Notes under the pieces: generated by a model
What the model was told of the DNA's origin: nothing
The model's database searches: none
What the model saw: the letters and a program-made list of their open reading frames with translations, nothing else
Shown here: positions 35,141-46,537 of the stretch, one piece after another
Numbering within the stretch: position 1 is the stretch's first letter
How the letters are laid out: each line of letters starts with the position of its first letter
Position numbers and translations under genes: made by a program
Assembly (NCBI RefSeq): GCF_900583165.1
Contig: NZ_UTKY01000024.1
Coordinates: forward strand, 62,001 to 126,000
Source: Pseudomonas viridiflava
GTDB lineage: Bacteria; Pseudomonadota; Gammaproteobacteria; Pseudomonadales; Pseudomonadaceae
Reading direction: 5' to 3'
Length of the DNA stretch: 64,000 nt

Positions 35141-36244
35141 TTAGCTCGCAACCTGCTTGAAGTGATGGAAAAAGCTTTCGACATGATTGGCATCCAGCCC
35201 GTGGAGGGTGGGCGGGTTCCAGTGCGGAGTTTTGTCCTTGTCGATGATCAACGCGCGAACGCCTTCAATCAGATCGCCGCGCTCGAACCATTGCCGATCA
35301 AGGTGAAGTTCCAAGGCGAAGCAGTGTTCAAGGGGCAGGCGTCGGCCACGGCGCAGCATTTCCAGGGTTACGGCCATCGCCAGGGGAGAGCGGGTTTTCA
35401 TCAGGTCTGCGGTGGCCAGTGCCCACTCATGGCTGTCGGCAACCGTGACGGCCTGCAATTGCTCGACCATGCTCGGTATATCTGGCAGGGCGAAGAAGTG
35501 GTCGATCACCGGGCGCAAGGCGGCCAGCGGCGCGTCGGGCAGTTGCTGCACACCCAGTTTGGCCAAAACACCTTGCAGGTCTTTGAGCGGTGAGTCATGC
35601 CAGTGCAGGCGATCCAGCTTCTGATCAAGCTCGGCCAACCGGGCGCTGTCGAGGTGCCAGTCCGCCAGCCCGCAGTAGAGTGCATCGGCGGCACGAATTT
35701 GCACGCCGGTTACGCCGAGGTAGGTCCCCAACTCGCCCGGAATGCGCGACAGAAAGTAGCTGCCGCCCACGTCCGGAAAGTAACCAATGGCCACTTCCGG
35801 CATCGCCAGCCGACTGCGTTCGGTGACTACGCGCAGATCGGCACCTTGCACCAGGCCCATGCCGCCGCCCAGCACAAAACCGTCCATGAGGGCCAGGACA
35901 GGTTTACGGTAATGGTGGATAGCCAGGTCCAGCGCGTATTCCTCGACGAAGAAATCCTGGTGCAGTGTGTCACCGCGCTTGAAGCTGTCATACAGGGAAC
36001 GAATGTCACCGCCGGCGCAGAAGGCCTTGTCACCGGCACCACGCAACACGACAGCATAGATGCTCGGGTCATCGGCCCACGCCTGCAACTGAAGGGTCAG
36101 GCTGCGGACCATGCCCAGGGTTAGGGCATTCAAGCCGGCGGGGCGATTGAGGGTGAGGTGGCCGATATGGTTGCGGACGTCGGCCAGTACTTCGTCCTGA
36201 AGTGTCTCGGCACGGCTTGCTTCGGTTGAAACCTGAGCAGTCAT
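35141..36244 (-). CDS. 3-hydroxyisobutyryl-CoA hydrolase-like crotonase
   Basis: A 367-residue member of the crotonase superfamily with the longer C-terminal part typical of 3-hydroxyisobutyryl-CoA hydrolase. It shows FCAGGDIRSLY, DGFVLGGGMGLVQGADLRVVTE, AMPEVAIGYFPDVGGSYFLSR and the late HWNPPTL segment. It would release 3-hydroxyisobutyrate from its CoA ester in valine breakdown. ATG 36244 has AGGGAG upstream and is preferred over the frame opening at 36340. Confidence 0.9.
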   Translation of the reverse strand: MTAQVSTEASRAETLQDEVLADVRNHIGHLTLNRPAGLNALTLGMVRSLTLQLQAWADDPSIYAVVLRGAGDKAFCAGGDIRSLYDSFKRGDTLHQDFFVEEYALDLAIHHYRKPVLALMDGFVLGGGMGLVQGADLRVVTERSRLAMPEVAIGYFPDVGGSYFLSRIPGELGTYLGVTGVQIRAADALYCGLADWHLDSARLAELDQKLDRLHWHDSPLKDLQGVLAKLGVQQLPDAPLAALRPVIDHFFALPDIPSMVEQLQAVTVADSHEWALATADLMKTRSPLAMAVTLEMLRRGRRLPLEHCFALELHLDRQWFERGDLIEGVRALIIDKDKTPHWNPPTLHGLDANHVESFFHHFKQVAS

Positions 36245-36361
36245 CTCTAACTCCCTGCTTTTATTGTTCTTTATCAAGATGTTCGCGAGCGAACCCTCTC
36301 GCGATCGTACCAGTGCAAATTTGCCCAGTACAACCGTCAATCATGCAGGTGGTTTTTGCAT

Positions 36362-37087
36362 TTATGCAGAGCGACTCGCCAGCACTTCACCAATACTGCG
36401 CCGCCGAGCATGGCCTTCTGCAGCATGGATCAACTGTTCCAGCTCGGAGGGCTCAATATCGTAGAACTGCTCCATGTCGGCCAGCGCTCGTTTCAAGTCA
36501 GCTGCAGTGATTGCCGGGTCGACGGGAGGCGGTGGACTGCCCACGGCAACCGACGATATTTCGACGGCGCCCTTGGGGTAGCGCGTGCGCGTGGCGTTGT
36601 TATAGGCCAGCGCACACGCCAGCAGCGTGCCGGCGCCGAGCATCACCGCGCCCAGTTCATACCAGCCCAGGCCGGCGGATACCGGGTCAGTCAACACCAG
36701 CGTCATTGCCAGGCCACCAGCGGGCGGGTGCAGGCAGCGCAGCCAGCAGATCAACACCACGGTCATGCCCGCCGCCAGGCAGGCACTGCCCAGGGTGCGT
36801 CCGAGTACGCGAGCGACCAGCAAGGCAACCACGCCCGCACACAGGTAGCTGCCGATGATCGACCACGGTTGCGCCAACGCGCCGGATGATACGGCAAACA
36901 GCAGCACCGCCGAGGCGCCCAAAGGGCCGAGCAGATGCAGGGCGACGTCCATGCCAAACACTTGGGCGCACACCCAGACACTGAACATCGTGCCCAGGGC
37001 CATGCCGATGGCGGCACGGCTCCATTCAGTAGGGCGGGTATTGATTGCAGCGGGGAACCAGCGAGCGAGCATTAAAAGGCAATCCAT
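36362..37087 (-). CDS. HPP-family integral membrane protein
   Basis: A membrane protein of the HPP family, about 241 residues from ATG 37087. It shows GPLGASAVLLFAV, ALAQPWSIIGSY and the name-giving LHPPAGGLAM, with about five hydrophobic segments and a soluble C-terminal tail. Some HPP proteins in plants and cyanobacteria have been linked to nitrite transport; nothing here confirms that. The start is uncertain: ATG 37072 and a GTG at 37192 are alternatives, and none has a strong ribosome-binding site. Confidence 0.78.
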   Translation of the reverse strand: MDCLLMLARWFPAAINTRPTEWSRAAIGMALGTMFSVWVCAQVFGMDVALHLLGPLGASAVLLFAVSSGALAQPWSIIGSYLCAGVVALLVARVLGRTLGSACLAAGMTVVLICWLRCLHPPAGGLAMTLVLTDPVSAGLGWYELGAVMLGAGTLLACALAYNNATRTRYPKGAVEISSVAVGSPPPPVDPAITAADLKRALADMEQFYDIEPSELEQLIHAAEGHARRRSIGEVLASRSA

Positions 37088-37237
37088 AAACGGCAGGCAA
37101 AAAAAAGGCTTGTCTGGTTGCCCGGAGAAGCCCTTTGTAAAGTTCCAACATTGGGGGAAGGAACCTGCGCAGTGTGCCGCGCCCACCGGCACGCCGCCAA
37201 TGCATATTAATGAGGGTTGAATGCAATAATAATGCAG

Positions 37238-38860
37238 TTAAGGTGCGGTGGACTTATCCAAGTGCAGCAGCACATACGGGTTCATGTCGAATGCCCCCTT
37301 CAGCGTCGGCGTGATGGCGCGAAAGCGCGGGTCTTGCAGCGTTGCAAAGTCCTCGGCACTCATGACCAGCCACGCCGGCGTGGGGATTCGGTTCAGTTCA
37401 GCAGGCCGTTGCGTAAATAACGGTACGTGGTCGCAATCGTAGCTGACCATGAACTTGATCGCTTTGGCGTCCTTGCCAAGACCATGCAACACCACCGGCG
37501 CAGGGTCCTGCTGGATCAAGGCCTTGGCGGCCAAGCTGAAGGTGCGGGTGTCGTAGAGGCTGCGTTGCAACGGCTCGACCACCAGGATGTAGGTGGCCCA
37601 CAGCGCCAATACTGCGGTGATCGCCGGCCCGACCGGGCGCAGATGCTGTTTTAGCACGGCCAGCAACCCTACAACCTGCAACGTGCCGAGCACCGCGAAG
37701 ATCAGCTCGAGGTGCTCCAACCGGTCGGCATACCGGCGCTGCACCACCAGCAGCGCAGCCGCCACTAGCGCCGGCAACAGCACCCAAATGCCCAGCATCA
37801 ACCCGCGCAGCCACGCGAACAGCCGACCTTGGGTTGCCTGGAAGGGATAGGCCGCAATGATCGCCGCCATGGGCAACATCGCCAATACATAGCGCGCTTT
37901 CTTCGCCTGGGGAATCGACAGCCCGAGCATCACCAACAAGCCCGCCGCTGCGCAGTACAGCACTAGCTGCAACGCCGGGTCTGGTGCGCGGCGCCCTCCG
38001 GCAGCAACTGCCAGCAACACCAGCAGTGCAATCGGGTAAGCGAAGGCGTAATTACCCAACGAGCTGGTGAAGTAATACAGCACACCGCTGGCGCCTTCGC
38101 TGCCGTCCATGCGCCCCACGAACTGCATGCGGATCACGTCCTGCATGAACGCTTGGCCGCCGCTGAGCTTGGCCAACAGCAACAGCACACCGACACATGC
38201 CATCAGCAACGCCAGGGCCGGCAACCCGAAGCTGAGCAGTCGGCGCCATTGCCGGTTGATCAGGTAGTAGCTGCACAGCACGCCGGTGGGAATCACCAAG
38301 CCAATGGGCCCGCGAATCGCAAACCCGAGGATTAGTAACGCATACAGCCAGTACAGGCGTTTGCCGGCGCCGAAGTGGTCATGGGCATAACCCAGGTAAA
38401 ACACCGCCAGCGTTACCGCCGCGAGCATCTGATCAAGGGATACTGAGCGGGTTTCGCTGACGAACGTGCTGCTGAGCAGCAACATCGCCACACTCAACAG
38501 GCCCCAACGCGTTGAGTAAGGCGCCGTGAGGCGATACACCAGCATGACGATAAAGGCAGAAGCAATGGCTGTGGGCAACCACGCGGTGAGGCTGGTCACG
38601 TGCCCTAACGGTAGCGACAGTAACCAGGTCAGCAGGGTCGAGGTCGCCAGGTAGTCGGCATAGGGCTGCCCGTAGGTGGTGGGGAAGAAACCCGGCCCAT
38701 GGCGCAACATCTCCTGGGCGAACACCACAAAGCGCGAGTCGAAACCAATGATCGCCTGGTGCCAGCTACCGGCAATGAACAGCAACAGTGCCAACACTCC
38801 CAAACCGATGGATTGCTGGCGCACGGTTGCAGGCATCAAGGACGGTCGGGCTGGGTTCAC
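37238..38860 (-). CDS. ArnT-like glycosyltransferase (second copy in arn operon)
   Basis: A 540-residue protein with a dozen or so hydrophobic segments, related to the ArnT/GT-C glycosyltransferases. The first loop carries GFDSRFVVFAQEMLRHG, which corresponds to [17 protein letters not shown] in ArnT, including the acidic residue used for catalysis. It starts at 38860, its start codon overlapping or touching the ugd stop at 38861. As it is the last gene of the arn operon, it may add L-Ara4N or another undecaprenyl-linked sugar to lipid A or another acceptor. Confidence 0.82.
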   Translation of the reverse strand: MNPARPSLMPATVRQQSIGLGVLALLLFIAGSWHQAIIGFDSRFVVFAQEMLRHGPGFFPTTYGQPYADYLATSTLLTWLLSLPLGHVTSLTAWLPTAIASAFIVMLVYRLTAPYSTRWGLLSVAMLLLSSTFVSETRSVSLDQMLAAVTLAVFYLGYAHDHFGAGKRLYWLYALLILGFAIRGPIGLVIPTGVLCSYYLINRQWRRLLSFGLPALALLMACVGVLLLLAKLSGGQAFMQDVIRMQFVGRMDGSEGASGVLYYFTSSLGNYAFAYPIALLVLLAVAAGGRRAPDPALQLVLYCAAAGLLVMLGLSIPQAKKARYVLAMLPMAAIIAAYPFQATQGRLFAWLRGLMLGIWVLLPALVAAALLVVQRRYADRLEHLELIFAVLGTLQVVGLLAVLKQHLRPVGPAITAVLALWATYILVVEPLQRSLYDTRTFSLAAKALIQQDPAPVVLHGLGKDAKAIKFMVSYDCDHVPLFTQRPAELNRIPTPAWLVMSAEDFATLQDPRFRAITPTLKGAFDMNPYVLLHLDKSTAP

Positions 38861-40243
38861 CTAGCCGGCTTCCACGACCTGAGGCACCCACTGCTGCTGG
38901 GGGATTGGCAACTGGCACGAGTCGCCACGCCCAATCGGGTAGTACTGGAAGCCTTTGCGCGCGAGGCGCTCGCCGTCGTAAAGGTTGCGGCCGTCGAAGA
39001 TCACCGGGGTTTTCAGGCGCTGGTGGATCAGGTCGAAATCCGGGGCCTTGAATTGTTGCCACTCGGTGCAGACGATCAGCGCATCAGCGCCGCCCAGGGT
39101 CGATTCTGGAGTGCCCATCAACATCAGCCGCGGGTCGTCGCCGTAGATGCGCTGGGTTTCCTGCATGGCTTCCGGGTCGAACGCACGCACATTGGCACCC
39201 GCCGCCCACAGGGCTTCAATCAGCACCCGGCTGGGTGCGTCGCGCATGTCATCGGTATTGGGCTTGAAGGCCAGGCCCCACAGGGCAAAGGTCTTGCCGC
39301 GCAGGTTGCCTTGGAAGTACGCGTTGATACGTTCGAATAGTTTGCTTTTCTGGCGCTGGTTGATGGCTTCCACTGCCTCCAGCAAGTCACTGGAGCAGTT
39401 GGCTTGCTTGGCGCTGTGGATCAGCGCGCGCATGTCCTTGGGGAAGCACGAGCCGCCGTAGCCGCAACCGGGGTAGATAAAGTGATAGCCGATACGTGAG
39501 TCGGCGCCGATACCCTGGCGTACAGCCTCGATATCGGCGCCCAGGTGTTCGGCCAGCTCGGCGATCTGGTTGATGAAGCTGATCTTGGTGGCGAGCATGC
39601 AGTTCGCCGCGTACTTGGTCAGTTCGGCGCTGCGCACGTCCATGAAGATGATGCGGTCGTGGTTGCGGTTGAAGGGCGCGTACAAGTCGCGCATGACGTC
39701 GCGCACTTCTTCGCGCTCGCAGCCAATCACAATGCGGTCCGGGCGGCGGCAGTCGGCGACAGCCGAACCTTCCTTGAGAAACTCAGGGTTGGAGACGATA
39801 TCGAAGGTCAGTTGCCGACCCGCCAAGTGCAGGGCTTTATCGATGTGGGCGCGCAGGGTGTCGCCGGTGCCGACGGGCACGGTGGACTTTTCCACCAGGA
39901 TCAGCGGGTTGATACGGTGGCGGGCCACGGCGTCGCCTACCGATAGTACATACTTGAGGTCGGCCGAGCCGTCCTCGTCCGACGGTGTGCCCACGGCAAT
40001 AAACAGCACTTCACCGTGTTCGACGGCGCGTTTTTCGTCGTAGGTAAAGCTCAAGCGCCCGCTTTCCAGGTTGTCCTTGACCATCGCCGCCAGCCCCGGC
40101 TCGAAAATACTCACGTGGCCTTGTTGCAGCGCCTCGACCTTGCGCTTGTCTACGTCCATGCACATCACATCGTGACCGACCTCGGCCAATACAGTGGCCT
40201 GCACCAGGCCGACGTAACCGCTACCAAACACACTGATTTTCAT
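38861..40243 (-). CDS. ugd: UDP-glucose 6-dehydrogenase
   Basis: A 460-residue NAD-dependent enzyme that oxidises UDP-glucose to UDP-glucuronate, the entry point to L-Ara4N synthesis. The Rossmann loop [18 protein letters not shown] at the N-terminus, catalytic Cys in [15 protein letters not shown] and C-terminal [11 protein letters not shown] are present. The ATG overlaps the arnF stop (ATGA), so it belongs to the arn operon and is probably dedicated to lipid A modification. Confidence 0.94.
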   Translation of the reverse strand: MKISVFGSGYVGLVQATVLAEVGHDVMCMDVDKRKVEALQQGHVSIFEPGLAAMVKDNLESGRLSFTYDEKRAVEHGEVLFIAVGTPSDEDGSADLKYVLSVGDAVARHRINPLILVEKSTVPVGTGDTLRAHIDKALHLAGRQLTFDIVSNPEFLKEGSAVADCRRPDRIVIGCEREEVRDVMRDLYAPFNRNHDRIIFMDVRSAELTKYAANCMLATKISFINQIAELAEHLGADIEAVRQGIGADSRIGYHFIYPGCGYGGSCFPKDMRALIHSAKQANCSSDLLEAVEAINQRQKSKLFERINAYFQGNLRGKTFALWGLAFKPNTDDMRDAPSRVLIEALWAAGANVRAFDPEAMQETQRIYGDDPRLMLMGTPESTLGGADALIVCTEWQQFKAPDFDLIHQRLKTPVIFDGRNLYDGERLARKGFQYYPIGRGDSCQLPIPQQQWVPQVVEAG

Positions 40244-40641
40244 GGGGTATTCCTGGGACTAGTCGTACGAGCACGGCGAGAGTTGATAACCAGAACACCA
40301 AGGATGACCAACGCCACCCCCAGGGTTTTTGAAACTGAAAGATGTTCATTGAACACGGGCAGGCTGGCGGCCAGCAGGTACACCAGTGCATAGCTAATGC
40401 TCAGCAGTGAATACGCGCGGCCCAATGGCAGGTGTCTAAGCGCGCCGAGCCAGCAGAGCATCGACAGCGCGTACGCAAAGATCGCCAGTAGCACCACGCC
40501 AAAGGCGCCAGGATCAATCTGGGCAGTGAACCATTCGGACGGCAGCGGCAAGCGCGTCATGCTCCAGCGCATGCCCAGCTGGGCGGCACTCACCAGGCCG
40601 ACGCTGCCGAGGGCCATGGCAAAACCCTGTGGACGGCTCAT
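40240..40641 (-). CDS. arnF: Ara4N-phosphoundecaprenol flippase subunit ArnF
   Basis: A 133-residue small multidrug-resistance-like membrane protein with four segments. It pairs with ArnE to move L-Ara4N-undecaprenyl phosphate across the inner membrane. The ATG at 40641 overlaps the arnE stop (ATGA) and is preferred over the frame opening at 40695. The C-terminus includes the EmrE-like [19 protein letters not shown]. Confidence 0.88.
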   Translation of the reverse strand: MSRPQGFAMALGSVGLVSAAQLGMRWSMTRLPLPSEWFTAQIDPGAFGVVLLAIFAYALSMLCWLGALRHLPLGRAYSLLSISYALVYLLAASLPVFNEHLSVSKTLGVALVILGVLVINSRRARTTSPRNTP

Positions 40642-40985
40642 ACCTGACGCCCCAACAGCACGACACCGGCAATGACCAACGCCACACCCAACCAATGGCG
40701 GCTATCGATCGGTTCATGAAACACAAACCGCGCGACCAAGGTCACCAGGACAAAATTCAGGCTGAGCATCGGGTAGGCGATGCCCACTTCCACACGCTGC
40801 AGCACCAGCAGCCACACCAACAGCCCCGCACCCAGGCACAGCAACGCCGCCCACAGCCACGGTGAGCGCAGTTTCAGCCCCCAGCCATCGGGCCGGTGGC
40901 GCCAGCTTTCCACGGCGAACTTCTGCGCGACCTGGCCCATGCACGTGAGCAGGCATGCCGCCAACAGCAGGAGCAGGGTGATCAT
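40638..40985 (-). CDS. arnE: Ara4N-phosphoundecaprenol flippase subunit ArnE
   Basis: A 115-residue EmrE-like protein with four membrane segments. Family marks include the opening [19 protein letters not shown] and the late [19 protein letters not shown]. It forms the flippase with ArnF. Start and stop overlap the arnT stop and arnF start by four bases each. Confidence 0.9.
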   Translation of the reverse strand: MITLLLLLAACLLTCMGQVAQKFAVESWRHRPDGWGLKLRSPWLWAALLCLGAGLLVWLLVLQRVEVGIAYPMLSLNFVLVTLVARFVFHEPIDSRHWLGVALVIAGVVLLGRQV

Positions 40986-42637
40986 TGGGTAACCTGTGGG
41001 AAGATCAGAATCATGAGATTGCCTTGCTCATAGCGCTGGCCGTCATTGGGCAGCAATGCAACTTCGGCAATTTCATCGTCACCTTTAACCCGCATCACCA
41101 CACCGACCGCACCTTTTTTGCGTGCGGCGCTCATCCATTGCCCGATTTGGGCCGTATTCACCTTGTGATGACGGGCATCGGGGTAGGCGAGGCCGTACTT
41201 CACTTCGCCGATCGAGTTGTAGAGCGTTATGTCCGGACGCGCCAAGCGCCACGACAGCGCTGAAGCGGCGCCCAGATCGTTGCTGAGCAATGCCGTGGTC
41301 GTTTGCAGCTCGTGCAGATGGTCGATGATGAATTGATCCGGAATCTTGTTGTAGACCACCGAGTGGGGCAGCGCAGCGGGCACCAATACCGCCAGTAAGC
41401 CGCTGCCGATCATAGGCGCGGCCCACAGTGTCAATGGGCGTGCGGCCTGCAGCAGGTTGGCGATGATCCAGCCGAACAGGAAGATAAATACCAGCACCAG
41501 GCTGACGGTTTCCTGGCTGGGTTCGTACACCGGCGTCTTCATTTGAAACCAGCTCAGCGCCAGCAGAGCCACGACACCCAATCCCAAGTTCAGCCAGCCA
41601 TTGATGCGTAGCGCGCGACTGCGCCCCTGCGCAAGCTTGTCGGCCAGGGTTGACCCCATCAGCAACGCAAGCGGCAGCAGGCACGGCATGATGTAGGAAG
41701 GCAACTTACCCTTGGCCAGGCTGAAAAACGCCAGCGGCATGAACAACCACAGCAGCAGAAAGCCTGTTTGCGGGGCACGTTTAGCCTGCCACGCCTGTTT
41801 GAGCGTCGAGGGCAGCAGCGCAATCCAGGGCAGCGAGAACGCAACCAGCAATGGCAGGTAGTACCAGAACGGCTCGGCATGCTGGGCATCTTCGCCGGCA
41901 AAGCGCTGGATATGCTCGTGCCAGAAGAAGAAGTTCCAGTAATCGGGCTCTTGCAGGTGCACCGCCAGGGCCCACGGCAAGCTCACCACAATCGCCACGG
42001 CGATGGCGACGAAGCCGTAAGCCAGCAGTTCGCGAAAGCGTTTTTGCCAGACTGCGTAGGGCAGGGCGATCAGCACCGGCAACAGCCAGGCCAGAAAGCC
42101 CTTGGTCATAAAGCCCAGGCCACAGGCAAAACCCAACAACGCCCAAGCCCCCAGGCGACCGTTACGGGTGGTGCTGTCGAAGCAAAACCACAGCGCGACG
42201 CCGGTCAAGTTGACCCAAAACGTGAATTGCGGATCGAGGTTGGCATAACCGCCCAGGGCCGCAACGCTGACAAAGCTCATGTACAGCACCGTGCTGACCA
42301 GGCTCTTGTGCGGATCATTCCACAACCGGCGCGAGACCAGGTACACCAACAGAATGCTCAAACCGGTGCTCAGCGCCGAGGCAAAGCGCACGCCAAACAG
42401 GTTCTGGCCGAAAATCGCCTGGCCCAGGGCAATCATCCAGTAACCCGCCACGGGTTTTTCAAAGTAGCGAATGCCCATGAAGTGCGGCGACGCCCATTTG
42501 CCGGTCAGCAGCATTTCCTGGCTGATTTGTGCATAGCGGGTTTCATCCGGGATCCACAGGCCATGGGTGGCCAGCGGCAACAGATAGAACACGCCAAATG
42601 CCAACAGGAGCAGGGGCAAGGCCCAACGACGGATCAT
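40982..42637 (-). CDS. arnT: Undecaprenyl phosphate-L-Ara4N transferase ArnT
   Basis: A 551-residue GT-C glycosyltransferase with about 12-13 membrane segments that moves L-Ara4N to lipid A phosphates on the periplasmic side, lowering polymyxin binding. The periplasmic loop [20 protein letters not shown] holds the conserved acidic residue. ATG 42637 is chosen because it overlaps the arnD stop as ATGA; an upstream start at 42658 would add seven residues. Confidence 0.93.
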   Translation of the reverse strand: MIRRWALPLLLLAFGVFYLLPLATHGLWIPDETRYAQISQEMLLTGKWASPHFMGIRYFEKPVAGYWMIALGQAIFGQNLFGVRFASALSTGLSILLVYLVSRRLWNDPHKSLVSTVLYMSFVSVAALGGYANLDPQFTFWVNLTGVALWFCFDSTTRNGRLGAWALLGFACGLGFMTKGFLAWLLPVLIALPYAVWQKRFRELLAYGFVAIAVAIVVSLPWALAVHLQEPDYWNFFFWHEHIQRFAGEDAQHAEPFWYYLPLLVAFSLPWIALLPSTLKQAWQAKRAPQTGFLLLWLFMPLAFFSLAKGKLPSYIMPCLLPLALLMGSTLADKLAQGRSRALRINGWLNLGLGVVALLALSWFQMKTPVYEPSQETVSLVLVFIFLFGWIIANLLQAARPLTLWAAPMIGSGLLAVLVPAALPHSVVYNKIPDQFIIDHLHELQTTTALLSNDLGAASALSWRLARPDITLYNSIGEVKYGLAYPDARHHKVNTAQIGQWMSAARKKGAVGVVMRVKGDDEIAEVALLPNDGQRYEQGNLMILIFPQVTQ

Positions 42638-43518
42638 GCCTGTTGCACTCCCAGCCATCCCTCACGGCCGGGTAAGGCGCCGCGTACCAGGTGTTGTTGG
42701 GGCAGGGCGGTGACATCGGCTGGCAGCAAGTCGCCCAAGGGTTTGAACTCGATACCGCGCGGCCCTGCCTGGGCGAGCAGTTGGCGAAAATCGTTGGCCA
42801 TCAGAATCCCTTCTACTTCTGCGTGGATCGTGTAGACGTTCAGCTTCGATTCGGCAAAGCGGTCGAGAATGAACCCATTGAAGTCTTTGGCAGCCACCAC
42901 CGGCCCGACGACTTCGTCGAAGGTCGGCAGGTCTACCGGAATTTGTGGGGTGCCCGCGCGGCCATCGGCCAAGGTTGGACGAAACAGGCGGGTGCCCCGG
43001 CAATCGCTGTTGTAGCGAAAGTTAAACCCTTGCTTGGCTTGCACCACGCGCTCGTCGGCACGCCAACCGGCGGCCGCTGAACAGTCGACGGGCTCACCGA
43101 GGATGTCGCTCAGCGTGTCGACGCCCAGGCGAATGTGCTCAATCAGTTGCGCCTCGCTCCAGCGCCCTGCGTTGGCCTGCCAGCCGTGGTGATCCCACGC
43201 GTGCAGGCCCACTTCATGCCCGGCGGCCTTGGCCTGGCGCATCAAGTGCCCCAGGTCACGGCCAATCGGCTTGCCCGGCCAGGCGGTGCCGGCCAGCAGG
43301 ATGTCCAGGCCATACAGCCCCACCGCGTTGGAGCGCAGCATCTTCCACAGAAACTGCGGGCGGATGAGACGCCATAAGTGGCGCCCCATGTTGTCCGGCC
43401 CGACACTGAAGAAGAACGTCGCCTTCACCCCGGCTTCATCCAGGGATTCAAGCAACCGCGGCACCCCTTCACGGGTACCGCGATAGGTGTCGACGTCGAT
43501 GCGTAGGCCTGCCTGCAT
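42634..43518 (-). CDS. arnD: 4-deoxy-4-formamido-L-arabinose-phosphoundecaprenol deformylase ArnD
   Basis: A 294-residue NodB-type metal-dependent deacetylase. Its opening [19 protein letters not shown] holds the metal-binding and catalytic Asp pair, and [15 protein letters not shown] holds the histidines. It removes the formyl group from undecaprenyl-linked Ara4FN. Its ATG shares one base with the arnA stop (TGATG). Confidence 0.93.
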   Translation of the reverse strand: MQAGLRIDVDTYRGTREGVPRLLESLDEAGVKATFFFSVGPDNMGRHLWRLIRPQFLWKMLRSNAVGLYGLDILLAGTAWPGKPIGRDLGHLMRQAKAAGHEVGLHAWDHHGWQANAGRWSEAQLIEHIRLGVDTLSDILGEPVDCSAAAGWRADERVVQAKQGFNFRYNSDCRGTRLFRPTLADGRAGTPQIPVDLPTFDEVVGPVVAAKDFNGFILDRFAESKLNVYTIHAEVEGILMANDFRQLLAQAGPRGIEFKPLGDLLPADVTALPQQHLVRGALPGREGWLGVQQA

Positions 43519-45509
43519 CAGCGTTTGTCCGCTTGTTCGAGCATCGCTTCACGCAAGAAAAAGTCGAGCGTGTTGCCGATGGTTTCGCTCATCTGCACGG
43601 TGGGCTCCCAGTTCAGCAGGCGCTTGGCGTTGTCGATGCTGGGCTTGCGGTGCGCCACGTCCTGATAACCGGTGCCGTAGAACGCCTTGCTCTCAACGTC
43701 GCGGAACCCAGCGAACGGCGGGAAGTTGCCACGCAGCGGGTGCGCTTCGAACTGACGCAGCAACTCTTCGCCCAATTGACGGATGCTGGCCTCGTTTTCA
43801 GGGTTGCCGATGTTGATAATCTGGCCGTCGCAGACGCCGTTATCGTTATCGATGATGCGTGCCAGGGCTTCGATGCCGTCGGCGATATCAGTGAAGCAGC
43901 GTTTCTGCTCGCCACCGTCGAACAGACGGATCGGCGTGCCCTCCACCAGGTTGAGGATCAATTGGGTGATGGCGCGGGAGCTGCCGATGCGCGCCGAGTC
44001 GAGGCGGTCCAGGCGTGGGCCCATCCAGTTGAACGGACGAAACAGGGTGAATTTCAGGCCTTTGTCGCCGTAGGCCCAGATCACACGGTCCAGCAGTTGC
44101 TTGGAGACCGAGTAGATCCAGCGCTGCTTATTGACCGGGCCGACCACCAGGTTGGAGGTGTCTTCATCGAAGTATTGGTCCTGGCACATGCCATAGACTT
44201 CCGAGGTCGACGGGAAGATCACGCGCTTGTTGTATTTGACGCAGTAGCGCACCAGCTTCAGGTTTTCTTCGAAGTCCAGCTCGAACACGCGCAGGGGGTT
44301 GCGGGTGTATTCGATCGGCGTGGCGATCGCTACCAGCGGCAGCACGACGTCGCACTTCTTGATGTGGTATTCGATCCACTCGGTGTGGATGCTGATGTCG
44401 CCTTCCACGTAGTGAAAATTGGGGTGGCTGCGCAGGCGCTCGATGGCGTCGGAGCCAATGTCCAGGCCATAGACTTCATAACGGTCGTCACGCAGCAGGC
44501 GCTCGGACAGGTGGTTACCGATAAAGCCGTTCACGCCCAGGATCAGCACGCGTGTACGGCGTGGCTTGCGGCCCGACTCGGCACCGCGTAGCACCGAGCC
44601 GTCCACCAGGCCCAGCTCATCGGCAAGTGACGGCCCGGCCAGGTACAGGCCGTTCTCGTTGCGTTGGCCGAACTTGATCGCCAGGGAGTCCTCGCCACAG
44701 GCAATGCGCAGCGGGTTGACGCTGATCACACGGCCAGGCGCCAGGCCTTCGTTGCCCTTGATGACGTCGGCCTGCCAGACGATCAGCTTGTGCTCGCCCA
44801 CGGCGCAGAAGGCACCCGGATAGGGTTGGGTCACGGCGCGCACCAGGTTGAACAGTTCTTCAGCCGGTTTGTTCCATTCCAGCTTGCCATCAGCCGCGCT
44901 ACGGCGACCGAAACAGCTGGCCTGGCTTTCATCCTGAGCGGTCTCGCTCAGTTTGCCGGCGGCCAGTTGCGGCAGGGCATCACGCAGCAGGTTGATGGCG
45001 GCGTCACGCAATTTGGCGTGCAGGCTCAGGCCGGTATCGCTGCGTTCGATGACCACTTTTTGTTGAGCAAGGATCGCACCGGCGTCGGCACGCTTGACCA
45101 TGCGGTGCAGGGTTACGCCGGTTTCGGTTTCGCCATTGACCAGCACCCAGTTGGCCGGGGCGCGGCCACGGTATTTGGGCAGAAGCGAGCCATGCAGGTT
45201 GAACGCGCCCTTGCTGGCGGTGGCCAACAGGGGCTCGCTCAGCAGGTTGCGGTAGTAGAACGAGAACAGGTAGTCCGGGTTCAGCTTGGCGATACGCTCG
45301 ACCCACAGCGGGTGATTGGCGTCTTCCGGTGCGTGTACTGGGATGCCATTGCGGGCACAGAGCTGGGCAACCGAGCCGTAGAAGTTGTTTTCCTTGGGGT
45401 CATCGGCATGAGTGAACACGGCAGCAATTTCGTAACCGGTGGCGAGCAGCGCTTCAATCCCTGCACAACCAATATCGTGGTACGCGAATACGACAGCTTT
45501 TGAACTCAT
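43518..45509 (-). CDS. arnA: Bifunctional UDP-L-Ara4N formyltransferase/UDP-GlcA decarboxylase ArnA
   Basis: A 663-residue two-domain enzyme. Residues 1 to about 300 form the formyltransferase ([16 protein letters not shown] with its catalytic His, then [12 protein letters not shown]). Residues about 315 to 663 form the SDR-type decarboxylase ([16 protein letters not shown] cofactor loop, [12 protein letters not shown] active site). Both halves are full length. The ATG overlaps the arnC stop (ATGA). Between its two reactions ArnB transaminates the product, and that gene is not in this operon. Confidence 0.95.
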   Translation of the reverse strand: MSSKAVVFAYHDIGCAGIEALLATGYEIAAVFTHADDPKENNFYGSVAQLCARNGIPVHAPEDANHPLWVERIAKLNPDYLFSFYYRNLLSEPLLATASKGAFNLHGSLLPKYRGRAPANWVLVNGETETGVTLHRMVKRADAGAILAQQKVVIERSDTGLSLHAKLRDAAINLLRDALPQLAAGKLSETAQDESQASCFGRRSAADGKLEWNKPAEELFNLVRAVTQPYPGAFCAVGEHKLIVWQADVIKGNEGLAPGRVISVNPLRIACGEDSLAIKFGQRNENGLYLAGPSLADELGLVDGSVLRGAESGRKPRRTRVLILGVNGFIGNHLSERLLRDDRYEVYGLDIGSDAIERLRSHPNFHYVEGDISIHTEWIEYHIKKCDVVLPLVAIATPIEYTRNPLRVFELDFEENLKLVRYCVKYNKRVIFPSTSEVYGMCQDQYFDEDTSNLVVGPVNKQRWIYSVSKQLLDRVIWAYGDKGLKFTLFRPFNWMGPRLDRLDSARIGSSRAITQLILNLVEGTPIRLFDGGEQKRCFTDIADGIEALARIIDNDNGVCDGQIINIGNPENEASIRQLGEELLRQFEAHPLRGNFPPFAGFRDVESKAFYGTGYQDVAHRKPSIDNAKRLLNWEPTVQMSETIGNTLDFFLREAMLEQADKR

Positions 45510-46537
45510 GATTGGGCCTGATCTGCAGAAGTAGAAATGTGGGAAGACACAAGGCCGTCGACGACGACCGCTGGAGTCGGTGCCGCGGGTGTGTTGCGCA
45601 GCACCTTTTCGATAAAGAAACGGGGGCGGGCGCGAACGTCGCTGTACATGCGGCCCAGGTATTCACCCAGCAGGCCCATGCCGATGAACTGGCCACCGGT
45701 GAACACGAACAACACCGCGAACAGCACGAACATGCCGTCGCCGGCCCATTCGGCGCCGAACGCCAGGCGCAGGATGATCAACGCAAAGGCAAACAGCATG
45801 CCCAGGGCCGCCAGGCTGAAGCCAACGATGGACAGCAAGCGCAACGGGGTGGTGGTCATGCACGTCAGCAGGTCGAACATCAGGCTGATCAGGCGCATGG
45901 CGCTGTATTTGGACTCACCGTGCTCACGCTCGGCGTGGTGCACCAGGATCTCGGTGGTGTGGCGAGCAAAACCGTTGGCCAGGATCGGGATAAAGGTGCT
46001 GCGCTCGCGGCAGGCGAGCATGGCGTCGACGATGGTGCGCCGGTAAGCGCGCAGCATGCAGCCGTAGTCGGTCATGGCCACGCCGGTGGAGCGTTGCACG
46101 GCCAGGTTGATCAAGCGCGATGGCCAGCGGCGAAAGGCAGAGTCCTGGCGATTGTTGCGCACGGTGGCAACCACGTCATAACCGAGCGCGGCCTGCTCCA
46201 CCAAACGCGGGATTTCTTCCGGCGGGTTCTGCAGGTCGGCGTCGAGGGTAATCACGACTTCACCCCGGCATTGCTCGAACCCGGCCATGATCGCTGCGTG
46301 CTGACCATAGTTGCGGTTGAGGATCACCGCGACCACGTTGCTGTCCGGCTCTGAGGCGGCGTCTTCGAGCATTTGTGCTGAATTGTCGCGGCTACCGTCA
46401 TCCACCAGGATGATTTCGTATTCGTAGGCCAATTGCTTGCAAGCTGCGGTCGTTCGGCGCAGCAGTTCAGGCAGGCTTTCTTGTTCGTTGTAGACCGGGA
46501 TAACGATCGACACGCAATGAATAGGGTAGGGTTTCAA
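45506..46537 (-). CDS. arnC: Undecaprenyl-phosphate Ara4FN transferase ArnC
   Basis: A 343-residue GT2 glycosyltransferase. The cytoplasmic domain opens with [20 protein letters not shown], has [10 protein letters not shown] and the metal-binding [17 protein letters not shown], and is followed by two membrane segments near residues 235-290. The start is TTG at 46537 with GAGG ten bases upstream; an ATG shortly upstream is out of frame and stops after three codons. It is the first gene of the operon here, where arnB is usual. Confidence 0.92.
   Translation of the reverse strand: MKPYPIHCVSIVIPVYNEQESLPELLRRTTAACKQLAYEYEIILVDDGSRDNSAQMLEDAASEPDSNVVAVILNRNYGQHAAIMAGFEQCRGEVVITLDADLQNPPEEIPRLVEQAALGYDVVATVRNNRQDSAFRRWPSRLINLAVQRSTGVAMTDYGCMLRAYRRTIVDAMLACRERSTFIPILANGFARHTTEILVHHAEREHGESKYSAMRLISLMFDLLTCMTTTPLRLLSIVGFSLAALGMLFAFALIILRLAFGAEWAGDGMFVLFAVLFVFTGGQFIGMGLLGEYLGRMYSDVRARPRFFIEKVLRNTPAAPTPAVVVDGLVSSHISTSADQAQS

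Noticed and set aside
41768..42835. 355-codon frame antisense to arnT
   Set aside because: Gln/Arg/His-rich translation typical of antisense frames; arnT is clear.
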